A stretch of DNA of 64,000 nt from Morella rubra (Eukaryota > Streptophyta > Magnoliopsida > Fagales > Myricaceae), in the NCBI GenBank assembly GCA_003952965.2, contig CM025849.1, positions 1,172,159 to 1,236,158 of the forward strand, in the 5' to 3' direction. Position numbers and translations under genes: made by a program. Every line of letters starts with the position of its first letter. The first letter of the stretch is position 1. The notes under the pieces were generated by a model. The model searched no databases, was not told the DNA's origin, and saw nothing but the letters and a program-made list of their open reading frames with translations. Shown here piece by piece: positions 33,475-45,756 of this stretch.

Positions 33475-33766
33475 TCCCGTCCCTTCCCATCCTCGTTAGC
33501 TTTTGTCGTGAGAATAGACATATTACACCTCGAAATCCGTGCCACCTTCTTTCTCTCTCTCTGTGGCTGGTGCTGCTGCAAAAAGTACATATCTCAAGCA
33601 ATGTACATCTCCGTTTGACACGTTTTGCCTTCCCTATGTCACATTGAGATTCGACAGCACAGTGACTTGTCCCCCTTCTCTCTGTCTTTGGCCATGTCCA
33701 TGGTGGCAACCATACTGATAGCAAAGACGTGAAGTAGCCAAGCAGGGCTTCTTGCTGTCGGACACT

Positions 33767-34426
33767 ATGGCGTCCCTGTCACCGGGCGTGCTCTCGAAGC
33801 TCCTGGAACATGCAGGCAACAAGAACGTGAAGGTTACTGGAGAGCACCGGTCGGCAGTACTCCAGGTCATCGAGATTATCCCCTCCTTCGCCCCCCAAAC
33901 GGAGGACGATCCATGGCGGAGCAGAGGCTTCTTCTTGAAGGTCTCCGACTCCCTCCACTCTGCTTACGTCGCCATCTCCAACCACGAAGACATCGACTTG
34001 ATTCACAGCGACAAGATTCAGCTGGGTCAGTTCGTTTACGTCACCCGCCTCTACTCTGGCTCGCCGGTTCCAGTTCTTCGCGGCTTAAGGCCAGTGCCCA
34101 AAAGGCGCCCTGGCCCGTGCGTTGGCAATCCCACCAATTTGGTGCCCTGCAATTTGTTGCCGATTAGAGCTGCCTATGATCTCGCTAGTAATGACAACGC
34201 CGATGCTAAGGCCAAGGCAAAAAAGGTCCAGGCCAATGGGAATGTAATGCCTAAGAAGTCGCAAGTAGAAGGTCTGGAGTTGAGGAGGTTGAGTTTGGAC
34301 GATTCTTCAAGGAGGCTTTGGGATCAGGGCACTATAGCTACTTCTAGGAGCGATACGAGAAAGGCTGCACACACGACGTCGCATTCCAAATCCCAGCGAA
34401 CTCCCGCTTCTTCATATTCTGCTTCT
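33767..34426 (+). pseudogene. DUF936 copy A: exon 1 with its own promoter, no exon 2 of its own
   Basis: 220 codons from [20 protein letters not shown] to SYSAS, then the same GTAAGT donor as the complete gene. It differs from the complete copy by a few residues (for example NKNVK for NKDVK, KKVQANG for KKVKANG, DTRKAAH for DTSKAAQ), all non-disruptive. Intron 1 is cut at 34778, where an 82-base filler leads into copy B. Because exon 1 and exon 2 are phase 0, this exon could splice to exon 2 of copy B or of the full gene; otherwise it would end shortly after the donor. Confidence 0.8.
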
Positions 34427-34778
34427 GTAAGTTATGTTCTTTCCATTTCTAGAACTTAACTGATGTCCGCCATTTTTTTCTTCCCCAAAATGGTTTCTTT
34501 TTGGTACGCGGTTGTCTTTTTCTTTTCGTTTTCCAATATTTGTTCGGACGGGGAGGTCGGGGGTGCTCATATTCAGATTTATGTGACCGTTGGACGTTTT
34601 GGTGGTTATCTATGGTGGGTATTTTGAACAGAACTGAGGCTACCGCCATTATCGCTGGTGTGGCAATGTGGCACCAAATGTTGAAATTTCAAAGTTGGCA
34701 CAATTCTACACTGGAGGAGTCGTCTATACTTTTCCATAAGCAGTAAAATGGAGCAACTCCACTTTCATGGGATTGGGA

Positions 34779-34860
34779 AGATGAAGATCCTCTTTGATTT
34801 TGTATCGGAATTGGACGGTCTAATTCAAAGAGAAAACATAACATGTATTGAATGCTGAGA
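34779..34860 (+). repeat. 82-base filler at the R1/R2 joint, copy of 31779-31860
   Basis: AGATGAAGATCCTCTT...GTATTGAATGCTGAGA matches 31779-31860 with a few substitutions, at an offset of 3000 bases. It is one arm of the inverted repeat at 31811-31953 plus its left flank. Confidence 0.85.
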
Positions 34861-36718
34861 GTCACCGGGCGTGCTCTCGAAGCTCCTGGAACATGCAGGC
34901 AACAAGGACGTGAAGGTTACTGGAGAGCACCGGTCGGCAGTACTCCAGGTCATCGAGATTATCCCCTCCTTCGCCCCTCAAACGGAGGACGATCCATGGC
35001 GGAGCAGAGGCTTCTTCTTGAAGGTCTCCGACTCCCTCCACTCTGCTTACGTCGCCATCTCCAACCACGAAGACATCGACTTGATTCACAGCGACAAGAT
35101 TCAGCTGGGTCAGTTCGTTTACGTCACCCGCCTCTACTCTGGCTCGCCGGTTCCAGTTCTTCGCGGCTTAAGGCCAGTGCCCAAAAGGCGCCCTGGCCCG
35201 TGCGTTGGCAATCCCACCAATTTGGTGCCCTGCAATTTGTTGCCGATTAGAGCTGCCTATGATCTCGCTAGTAATGACAACGCCGATGCTAAGGCCAAGG
35301 CAAAAAAGGTCAAGGCCAATGGGAATGTAATGCCTAAGAAGTCGCAAGTAGAGGGTCTGGAGTTGAGGAGGTTGAGTTTGGACGATTCTTCAAGGAGGCT
35401 TTGGGATCAGGGCACTATAGCTACTTCTAGGAGCGATAAGGCTGCACAAACGACGTCGCATTCCAAATCCCAGCGAACTCCCGCTTCTTCATATTCTGCT
35501 TCTGTAAGTTACGTTCTTTCCATTTCTAGAACTTAACTGATGTCCGCCATTTTTTTCTTCCCCAAAATGGTTTCTTTTTGGTACGCGGTTGTCTTTTTCT
35601 TTTCGTTTTCCAATATTTGTTCGGACGGGGAGGTCGGGGGTGCTCATATTCAGATTTATGTGACCGTTGGACGTTTTGGTGGTTATCTATGGTGGATATT
35701 TTGAACAGAACTGAGGCTACCACCATTATCGCTGGTGTGGCAATGTGGCACCAAATGTTGAAATTTCAAAGTTGGCACAATTCTACACTGGAGGAGTCGT
35801 CTATACTTTTCCATAAGCAGTAAAATGGAGCAACTCCACTTTCATGGGATTGGGATTTGGGAGGTCCCATTGGGTCAACCTCCCCACCGCCCTACTCCCC
35901 TCTTTATCTTTTACTTTGTCTTTATCTGCTGGATTGAATTCTTAGTTAATCTTGATAGTTACGGGGTATTGAGCCCTGATACCTACGTTCGAATCTTAGT
36001 AGTATTTGAATTCTGCTTAAAGGTGTGAGAACCTGATAGTGCAATCAGGGCTGTCTGTACTTGTATGTTAAGAATTTTATATTGCATTGGCTCTGAACTT
36101 CAACTGCTGCAATAGCTTTCTTTGGTCGTCTCTTTTCGGAGAAAGCCAGTTTAGCTGACAATTGTGCTCGCCTGCACAGACGATATTCCTTTTGTCATGT
36201 TTTCTAAAAGATCACAATAATAATAATTACCCAAAAAAAAAAAGATGGCAATAATATTGACCATGAATAAGGCATGATGTGATGCACGTGTTATTCTGAA
36301 GTTAGCTATAGCAATCTGATACTCTTTTTTCTATACTTCTCTCATTTGTGCTCTGTGAAGCTGATATTGGATGTTGCTCCAGGTAATCTTTGATAAGAAG
36401 GCTTCTTCTAAGAATGATTCACCATTGAAGAGTTCAAGTTTGAGTATTTCACCTGTAAAAAACAAGATCAACATTGTTTCTCCAAAGTCAAAGAGCAGGA
36501 CTCTGAAAAAGGATCCAAAGTCATTATCTGAGGGCACTATCCCAAGCCATCTTATTAAGGTGCCCCTTAATTCCAAAATGTGGTCTGACCAGAGGATTGT
36601 GTGGAATGCGCTCCCATCTGCTATTCATGACATTGGAAAGGTACATCATCATGTACATGTGTATCGTGTTCCACATTTCCAATTCTTCCAATGCAAGTTT
36701 TTTAGTATTTTACATCCC
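34861..36718 (+). repeat. DUF936 locus duplication, unit R2 (exon 1 minus start, intron 1, exon 2)
   Basis: Matches the complete locus from about 38198 to about 40060. It begins inside the fourth/fifth codon region of exon 1 and ends in intron 2 just before AATGCAAACCCCC, where unit R3 starts. Confidence 0.9.
34862..36640 (+). pseudogene. DUF936 copy B: start codon lost, exons 1 and 2 retained
   Basis: Exon 1 remnant 34862-35503 begins at SPGVLSKLL (MASL and the promoter are gone) and has a six-base deletion (RSDKAAQ for RSDTSKAAQ). Exon 2 at 36383-36640 ([16 protein letters not shown] to AIHDIGK) is intact with its acceptor and donor. Exons 3 and 4 are missing. It has no ATG of its own, but exon 2 remains a usable phase-0 cassette. 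Confidence 0.85.
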
Positions 36719-39198
36719 AATGCAAACCCCCATCTTATTCTTTTCCGGATTTAAAAATTCTGATCTGTAGCAAACAGAACTAGTAGGCGACACGATTCCA
36801 CCATCCTCTTCAGCGTCGACCTTTTTCCATTAAGCAACTATAAGGAAGAGAGAAACTTAAAGATTTGTTGTGTAGTTAACGAAAGATCTTTGCATATCGG
36901 CAATTGAAGATGTAAAACAAAAACAAAAAAGTGTACGCGGCTTCTCATCAAGCTTGTTGGTTAGCACGTCTAGTTATCCAGCGAATTCCTTTTTAAATTT
37001 AATGCATTTCGCTCATCATGATCGCCTACATGTCATTAGCCGTTGGTTTAGCTCCCCATGTAACATGTTTGTCTTTGAAGACGCTAATTCATATCCCTAC
37101 GGGATCTTGGGGAGTCATTTTACGCACAAGGATGGGTTGGGCTTGGGGGATCAGACTGGTTCGAGAAGATCCATTGTCTGACTTGTTTGCGCTCGTTTCT
37201 ACTGTGTTGGTAACAGTTTTGAACCACAGCTTGACGAAGCCCTACAATTAAATGAGGTCCATCGTTTTACAAATTTAGCTCGATCTTTTAGCATAGAGGC
37301 CGAGACGGTCTAAATGGACTGGATGTCGAGTCCGCCGTTCACTGTTGCAGTAAAACTGTTGAACCCAGTCCTCAACCAAAACGGTCAGAGGTTTAAGGCA
37401 CTAGCAATGATGCTGCTCAATTAATGACAATAAACTAGCAGGCGGCCTGCCATATGACGATGAAAAAACATTCATCAGGCCGGACTAGGTGGGAACCAAC
37501 ACAATTTCCGCAAGCGTGTTGACATTATATTTATATTGTAAATACTGAGTGGTAGGTCACAATGGGGAGAGGAGCAGAGTCTGTAGTCTTTGGCTTTGGC
37601 AGCCCCCCTTGACGAAGCCAGCTGCCAGTTAGTGATCTGTACTTGAATTTTTTTTTGTCTAAAGCGACCTGTACATGAAGTTGCTTCTTTAATGGTGAAT
37701 GCCGGATGGCATTTGGGGCCTGGGGTTAGTGGGATCCCACTACTGTAAAGTCTGTAAGCCTAAACGATGTGGTATGTACAGTCACTGTCCTGACTGCTCT
37801 GCTAAATCCAGTTTCAGTTGTCAAAAGATCCGAGCCCGAGTCTGACATTCCTAGTCTACAGTTTTCTGTAGATGATAAATGCATACCATATATAGGTCCC
37901 GTCCTTTCCCATCCTCGTTAGCGTTTGTCGTGAGCATAGACATATTACACCTCGGAATCCGTGCCACCTTCTTTCTCTCTCTCTGGCTGGTTCTGCTGCA
38001 AAAAGTACATATCTCAAGCAATGTACATCTCCGTTTGACACGTTTTGCCTTCCCTATGTCACATTGAGATTCGACAGCACAGTGACTTGTCCCCCTTCTC
38101 TCTGTCTTTGGCCATGTCCATGGTGGCAACCATACTGATAGCAAAGACGTGAAGTAGCCAAGCAGGGCTTCTTGCTGTCGGACACTATGGCGTCCCTGTC
38201 ACCGGGCGTGCTCTCGAAGCTCCTGGAACATGCAGGCAACAAGGACGTGAAGGTTACTGGAGAGCACCGGTCGGCAGTACTCCAGGTCATCGAGATTATC
38301 CCCTCCTTCGCCCCTCAAACGGAGGACGATCCATGGCGGAGCAGAGGCTTCTTCTTGAAGGTCTCCGACTCCCTCCACTCTGCTTACGTCGCCATCTCCA
38401 ACCACGAAGACATCGACTTGATTCACAGCGACAAGATTCAGCTGGGTCAGTTCGTTTACGTCACCCGCCTCTACTCTGGCTCGCCGGTTCCAGTTCTTCG
38501 CGGCTTAAGGCCAGTGCCCAAAAGGCGCCCTGGCCCGTGCGTTGGCAATCCCACCAATTTGGTGCCCTGCAATTTGTTGCCGATTAGAGCTGCCTATGAT
38601 CTCGCTAGTAATGACAACGCCGATGCTAAGGCCAAGGCAAAAAAGGTCAAGGCCAATGGGAATGTAATGCCTAAGAAGTCGCAAGTAGAGGGTCTGGAGT
38701 TGAGGAGGTTGAGTTTGGACGATTCTTCAAGGAGGCTTTGGGATCAGGGCACTATAGCTACTTCTAGGAGCGATACGAGTAAGGCTGCACAAACGACGTC
38801 GCATTCCAAATCCCAGCGAACTCCCGCTTCTTCATATTCTGCTTCTGTAAGTTACGTTCTTTCCATTTCTAGAACTTAACTGATGTCCGCCATTTTTTTC
38901 TTCCCCAAAATGGTTTCTTTTTGGTACGCGGTTGTCTTTTTCTTTTCGTTCTCCAATATTTGTTCGGACGGGGAGGTCGGGGGTGCTCATATTCAGATTT
39001 ATGTGACCGTTGGACGTTTTGGTGGTTATCTATGGTGGATATTTTGAACAGAACTGAGGCTACCACCATTATCGCTGGTGTGGCAATGTGGCACCAAATG
39101 TTGAAATTTCAAAGTTGGCACAATTCTACACTGGAGGAGTCGTCTATACTTTTCCATAAGCAGTAAAATGGAGCAACTCCACTTTCATGGGATTGGGA
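36719..39198 (+). repeat. DUF936 locus duplication, unit R3 (5' part of the complete gene)
   Basis: The source-like copy matching R1. It continues without a break into the rest of the complete gene. Confidence 0.85.
37886..37895 (+). promoter_or_regulatory. Candidate TATA box of the complete DUF936 gene
   Basis: CATATATAGG about 300 bases upstream of the ATG, identical to the element in copy A. Confidence 0.35.
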
Positions 39199-42096
39199 TT
39201 TGGGAGGTCCCATTGGGTCAACCTCCCCACCGCCCTACTCCCCTCTTTATCTTTACTTTGTCTTTATCTGCTGGATTGAATTCTTAGTTAATCTTGATAG
39301 TTACGGGGTATTGAGCCCTGATACCTACGTTCGAATCTTAGTAGTATTTGAATTCTGCTTAAAGGTGTGAGAACCTGATAGTGCAATCAGGGCTGTCTGT
39401 ACTTGTATGTTAAGAATTTTATATTGCATTGGCTCTGAACTTCAACTGCTGCAATAGCTTTCTTTGGTCGTCTCTTTTCGGAGAAAGCCAGTTTAGCTGA
39501 CAATTGTGCTCGCCTGCACAGACGATATTCCTTTTGTCATGTTTTCTAAAAGATCACAATAATAATAATTACCCAAAAAAAAAAAGATGGCAATAATATT
39601 GACCATGAATAAGGCATGATGTGATGCACGTGTTATTCTGAAGTTAGCTATAGCAATCTGATACTCTTTTTTCTATACTTCTCTCATTTGTGCTCTGTAG
39701 AGCTGATATTGGATGTTGCTCCAGGTAATCTTTGATAAGAAGGCTTCTTCTAAGAATGATTCACCATTGAAGAGTTCAAGTTTGAGTATTTCACCTGTAA
39801 AAAACAAGATCAACATTGTTTCTCCAAAGTCAAAGAGCAGGACTCTGAAAAAGGATCCAAAGTCATTATCTGAGGGCACTATCCCAAGCCATCTTATTAA
39901 GGTGCCCCTTAATTCCAAAATGTGGTCTGACCAGAGGATTGTGTGGAATGCGCTCCCATCTGCTATTCATGACATTGGAAAGGTACATCATCATGTACAT
40001 GTGTATCGTGTTCCACATTTCCAATTCTTCCAATGCAAGTTTTTTAGTATTTTACATCCCATTGTATGCGAACCTTTTCAGCAAGTCATGTCTCATAGGA
40101 ATGTTGCATTTTTGGCTGCCATATATGCCTTAGAAGAAGCATCAGCTGCAGAGGGCGTCGTTCGTTGCATGTGGTAAGCTTCTTATACCCTTTTGCATTA
40201 TATTTGTAGTTAGAACTTTTAGGTATTTGTTTCCCTGCTTTTGTGGAATGACGAAAATGAAATTGAATTCTCCGAAATACCATTCCTTTACATCCCTTAG
40301 CTTATATTTGTTATGATAAACATTACAATATACATCCCAAAAGCCTCCAGAGCTCCTGATCTTTAAAAACCAACAATAATAGCTACAGAAGTTTTTCTGC
40401 ATTGTCTGTCAGTTCCCCATAGCATAGATTCTCACAGAATTGTCTGTACTTGATGCTTTCAAGTGGAAATGTTAGTCATAATTGGAATAGAGATTATACT
40501 TGGTGAATATACATCATTGCTTCTGTCCTAGGAACTTTAAAGAACAAATATAAATTTTGGGATTCAATTCAAATATGCTTTATATTTTTGAAAGCATTGG
40601 CCATTAAAAGGAGATGAATTGAATGTGAGGCCCATGTTAAGAATATCTTGAGTAGGTCTGCTTTACTCCAAGTTTATTGTCCTGTTATATATGCTTGAGG
40701 ACTATGGAAGAGTACAGATATTTTCATCAATCATATAATTTGCTTTTGCACATTACTCCAAGTTGCAATCCATCTGAGCTAGGCATGCCTAAGTCCTCCA
40801 AAAGCAAGCGTTATCTTGGCACCTCAATAATGTAGAAGACATTCAATAGACAAGAAGCAGAAGCTACAGGTAATACTATGAGATACCAAAAGAGAGGTCG
40901 ATGTCCCGGAGTTATGAAGTGCATTGGAAGAGACCAATTATTTGACCAAAATCCACAATGGAGACAAGTTCTGAGAGTTTTAAATTTTCAGATAAGTGAG
41001 AGAATTTAATATACTGATGAGCTATGTGCAACATCTAGATTCCAGACCCAAAGTTACTGTTGAGGCTTGAACACGGTGGAAGTGGATTGCAACAATTTAG
41101 GTGAAATCACAGTTTTCATTAGGTCTGCAGAAGAGGTGTAGAACAGTACATTTCAAGGGAGTAATGCTCTGATCATTTATTGATACTTTTGATGAGAATT
41201 GTGGGTCAATTCATGTTCAGTTAACTAGGGGTTTTGTCAGGGACATATATCTGCACCCCCCCCAACCCCAAACCACTCCCCCCCCAAAAAAAAAAGTCGA
41301 AACTTTACTCTCTTTTTTCTTCGAAGTCTTTGGCCACATTCAGAGTTGTTCATTGAAGGTACTTAAAAGTAGTTTTGCACCTCCAGAAGAGTAAACCAAA
41401 CTAATATGTCTCCCTAGGTAACATGGATAGATAAGTCTGGATGACAGCTCAAGCACTTCTCATTCTCAGAGGTTCATTTCTGGTAAACTGCTACTATACT
41501 TCCTTCTTATTCACCATCGATTCAACATCTGAACTCCATAACACTGCTGCACAACTAGATGGGCATTCAGATTTTTGGGAAACTTTCTTATGTAAGCACT
41601 GACAGTGATTAGCTTAGTCAGGATTATCTTTTTGTTTTTCTGGATAAGTAATTCAATTGTGAAAACAATTTCTAGAGGTCATCATGCAACTTCTGGGAAA
41701 ACTCACTTTCCTAGTTCTCTTCGCCTGTTCTGGCTCTCAATAATATTGGAAATATATCTATCTTCTAGCATGTGAAGGGGCTCTGCGAGCCTTCTGCATG
41801 GCAATTGCATTATTCTAGTGCACCTCAATTCCCATATGCTTTGGACAATAAAGCTATTTGGAGAATGTGCTGCCAAACTTTCACATTCCCTTTGCCAGAT
41901 ATACCAGGTTTCCTGCCTTCCCTTTTTGTATTACTTATTGGTTCAGATATTTGTTATTCAAAATCAAACACGTGAAGTAGGTGAGTGAGCACATTCATTA
42001 ACTACGGTATTCCAATCTCATATTACTGCTACACAGTTTATCTGCACCACTTGGACATGGGAAAGAAAAGAGATGGTCTATTTATCCTTTTTTGAA

Positions 42097-42131
<35 letters not shown>

Positions 42132-43059
42132 GCGCTTAAGCGATTGAGAAAAGCTTAGTCTATGCCGCTGGGAAAGATTCCCGAAAAGTGTGAATTGTTT
42201 GTCACTGCTTTTTTGCCAAAAAGTTTCTCCTTTTGCAATATATATGATATCTACTTTTGATTTTTTCAGCACGTTTGCAGATCTGTGCAATACTTCACAG
42301 AAAATTCCTGCAGGAGTACTAGTGGAGCAATTTTTGGACCTTCATCAAAATATGCTGACTGCTGTAAAGCTTGTTGATTCCTTACTGAGCACAACACTTC
42401 CTGTAGCAAAGCCAAGCAGTTCTTGTAGCCTACAGTATTCGTCACCTGATGCGTTTAAAAGTTTCACTAATAAGAAGGCCTTGTGTTGGGTTCAAGCAGC
42501 TGTAGCGACTAATCTCTCCTCGTTCAACCTCTTCAGAATGCAAGAGAAGAGTGAGCTTGTAAATGGTGAGAAATGTCATTTGGTTATTATAGACAGTACT
42601 TCAGAGGCATTGAACTGTGAGAATAATTCTCCTCAAGAAAAACGAAGTCATAGATGCCATGGAAGCTCTTCGGTTTCAAATACTGTGCAGAAGCCATCTC
42701 CCTCACAGCGGCTTCTTTCATCAACAAAGAAAGCAACCACTATAAGGGAGGAATGGTCCAAGGGAAGCTCAAGTAGATTAAAAGAGACAGCAACTTTGGC
42801 AGAAAAGCTGCTCTTGGTTTCTCGAGAATGGTTCTTTAAATACTTGGAGGAGTCATTAAACATGGGATTTGCGTCCAGCAGAGAGGAAGAAAGATCAGAA
42901 ATTGCATATCTCGTGGGGCAGCTTAAAAGGGTGAATGAGTGGTTGGATGGGGTAACCGGTGGTGGAGTTGAGGTTGACGAGAGGAAGCAGGAATTGAGAA
43001 GGAAGCTATATGGGTTCCTACTTGAGCATGTTGAGTCCAACGTCGTCGCGAGTAAGTAA
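38187..43059 (+). CDS. DUF936-family protein, complete 4-exon gene
   Basis: Exons 38187-38846, 39725-39982, 40082-40173 and 42270-43059 join in phase to 599 residues. Residues 1-220 hold the DUF936 N-domain ([60 protein letters not shown]). A Lys/Ser-rich linker follows (exon 2), then the C-terminal conserved region ([111 protein letters not shown]). The family is plant-specific, with no biochemical function known to me. The N-domain reads like an OB-fold, which is inference. Its 5' part is duplicated twice upstream. Confidence 0.9.
42102..42129 (+). repeat. (CT)n microsatellite in DUF936 intron 3
   Basis: About 14 uninterrupted CT units, 140 bases before the exon 4 acceptor. Confidence 0.9.
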
Positions 43060-43504
43060 AGACTGCAAGCAAGAACTAAAAGAATTACATTTTGGAATAT
43101 AATAGTCTCTATCAATCACTAATTTCTAGTTCCGAACGGGGTCAGTGAAGATTTTTCCTGCACAGATTATTTTCTAGTATTGTTGGCCTTGGGTTCCGTC
43201 ACATGATGCGTCTTATGGGATTCATAATCGATGAACTGTATGGTTTAGTATAATGCTCTTCTCTGCCAAATTCATTCACGAGTCTTATATGGATCGCAAG
43301 TATCTGTTGGTTGGTTCTCTTCGTAAAATTATCTGATCAGCTTCCAATGATAACCAACCTGATTAAATATTAGGTTTTGGTAGCATTTTGATTCTAGGAC
43401 AAAACTAACTCCATGGCTCATGCGGATGCCCAAACTGCTAGCAAGTGTATTTCCGGACGTGGGCCGAGGTTCCAGCGTAGCTATTCTGAATTGGGTCCGG
43501 GTGC

Positions 43505-43546
<42 letters not shown>

Positions 43547-43810
43547 GTGTCCCCACTTTCCCAATTATATGTTAGTTCACATCATTAAACTTAATTGACG
43601 CGTTATGAGTAAAACTGTGTTTTGAGATTGCTGTAGAAAGTACTATTTTTTATATTTTTTTAAGAAATGTGGAACAAATGGAAAAATGGATGTGCACTGT
43701 ACAGCACTAGCTTCATTGAAGTAATTCCAAAATTTTGAAATGAAAAGCTTTCTTTTCCCTTACAATATTGGAAAAACCAACATAAATAACTGAAAACAGC
43801 TAATATACTC
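43060..43810. other. Convergent 3' region between DUF936 and SOSEKI genes
   Basis: 3' UTRs and spacer of two convergent genes, with a (CT)n microsatellite at 43507-43543. No further gene seen. Confidence 0.6.
43507..43543 (+). repeat. (CT)n microsatellite
   Basis: About 18 CT units. Confidence 0.9.
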
Positions 43811-45686
43811 TCAGTCGGTCAAAAAATAGTCATACGTTGAGTTCTTGTGAGAAGAAGTAATTGATCCCTTCGAGGGTGCTTTCTCCGTAGGACCTTCACC
43901 AGTCCTAGCAAAAGCTTTCATTCCTCTGCAGGCTTTCATGTGAGTGTGCAGTTTTTCCGGCTTGAACGGCTTCCCGCATTGTCTGCATTTTTATTCAAAG
44001 CATTTCCATCACCTAATGATGCTTATGAAGTACAAAACTGTTTACTATTGAATGGAATTCACTCTTGTTGCGTCACTTACGAGCAATTTGGCCAAGTCAT
44101 TGGCTTATAAGCTGTAGGAATGGCTTTTTGTTTAGAGAATTCACTCTGTTTCTTCTTTTTCTGTGAACCATCTTCTCCATCGTAGTTTTTCCTGCATCAC
44201 CACAGTGCAATCCCAAGCAAACAAATATTGACCTCTGTTAATCATGCTATACAAATATGTTCATTACTCGAGTAATTATGCTATGACCATTGTAACTTTT
44301 AAGGTACCCGGCATTTTGTTGCTGCTGCTGCTGCTGCTGGTCTCGGTGCCGCGGATTCCAAGTCGTCCCATAAACGTTGGCAAACCCTCCCGAATTCTCT
44401 CCTTTACCAACCTCACCATTACAATCGGGTTTCTGATCGCAATACTTGGTTTTGTTAGCACGAGCGATCGCGACCAACACTGCATCGTTGGTATCCACAG
44501 CACCACAACTAATCAAATTGCGTAACATGCTAGAAGCTCCGCTTGAATAGCTCTTACTCCTATTTAACGGCGATTCAATAGAAGCTCCGTTCGAATAGCT
44601 TTCACTCTTTCTAAACGTGGGTTTAGGAATCGATGATTGTGGATATGGTGCGGATTGCGGACCAGCCTTTTCCAATTTTCCCTCGTCGCTGCTCTTCTTT
44701 TTGTTCTTCTTGTTCAGCAGTTGGGAACAGAGAGAAGACTTTGCGAATTTCTCATCTTGTTTATGTTTCTGATCTTCTTGGAGCTTCATTGAGTCATTGG
44801 TTAATGTTGACCTCTCAGAGCCAAATAAAGGCGATTCTTCAATTAGTTCGGAAGAGAATTCAGTTGAGGTATTGGTTTTAGAATCTGAGGGCGTTTCAAA
44901 TGTTTCATTGGATGAAGGTTGCTGCTGGTTCGGGTCTTCACCGCGGGATTCAATTTCACAATCACGGGGCTGCTGCATTTTCGGTATGGAAGGTTTACTT
45001 TCACCGTATGAACGATCATCTGTAATCTCTAGAGCAGTCAATCAGCGACGAATTATAAGGGAAGGATTGGAACACACTTAAGGAAACAGCAATTTCTAGT
45101 TGCCATAACGAGATGGGAATACTCAAGTGGAACCAAATCAAACAAATTAAAATGAATCAAAGTACTAATTAGTCAGCTTACCAAATGAGGCAGAGACAAT
45201 CTCGGAACCTTTGAGTACATATTCATTGTCAGACAGAGGAGTCATAAGGTCGTCATCCATCAAATCTTGCCAAACATAACCTGTCTTGTACCTCCTGCCA
45301 TTGTCGTTTGAAATAGATATAGTAAGAACACTACTTATAAACCAGTCTGAATGGGAAAGAATACGGAAGGGTTGGTGTGATTGAACATACCTCTTGTAGG
45401 ACCAAGCAAAGGCTTCCGGCATGTCCTTTCCTCTCAAATCCGAAAGCCACCTCTTAACATCTTTTACAGATATGAAGAAACAGATCAATCAATTGCCAAA
45501 TAATCAATGGAGTCCTTATCTCACATGGACAAAGCTAGAGACCATCGTCTAGTCACCTCTTAGATATACACCGTTATTGCGGTTGAAATGGTGAACCCGA
45601 ATGAGGTGGGGATGCTCAACGCGACTCCTGTGACTGAGAAAGTAAATGATGTGTAAGCGCCTCACTTCTCCACCTTTGGCTTCCAT
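43811..45686 (-). CDS. SOK: SOSEKI (DUF966/UPSTREAM OF FLC) polarity protein, 6 exons
   Basis: Exons on the minus strand: 45557-45686, 45391-45460, 45182-45294, 44308-45019, 44081-44191, 43811-43982. They are phase-consistent and give 435 residues. Residues 1 to about 104 form the DIX-like polymerisation domain ([69 protein letters not shown]). The middle is Ser/Lys-rich with a polyglutamine run near residues 331-338. A C2HC zinc knuckle closes the protein (C378, C381, H393, C397 in [20 protein letters not shown]). SOSEKI proteins polymerise at cell corners or edges and mark polarity in dividing plant cells. Start chosen at [10 protein letters not shown], directly before the domain. The leader also contains a CAG-rich repeat. 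Confidence 0.93.
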
Positions 45687-45711
45687 TCAAGTACCCTTTT
45701 TCCTTCTTGTT

Positions 45712-45724
45712 CTTATTCTTCTGC

Positions 45725-45755
<31 letters not shown>

Positions 45756-45756
45756 A
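45712..45756 (-). repeat. CAG/CAA repeat in the SOSEKI 5' leader
   Basis: CTG/TTG units on the plus strand (CAG/CAA in the transcript sense) begin 25 bases upstream of the start codon. Confidence 0.8.

Larger units (their letters stand above)
32301..34778 (+). repeat. DUF936 locus duplication, unit R1 (5' flank + exon 1 + part of intron 1)
   Basis: Nearly identical to 36719-39198 (offset about 4420), beginning at AATGCAAACCCC and ending at CATGGGATTGGGA. It includes about 1.4 kb of upstream DNA, the candidate promoter, the leader, exon 1 and the first 350 bases of intron 1. Confidence 0.9.

Noticed and set aside
33434-33724. Minus-strand ORFs upstream of DUF936 copies (also 37851-38144)
   Set aside because: They lie antisense over the promoter/leader and differ between the copies by frame-breaking changes.
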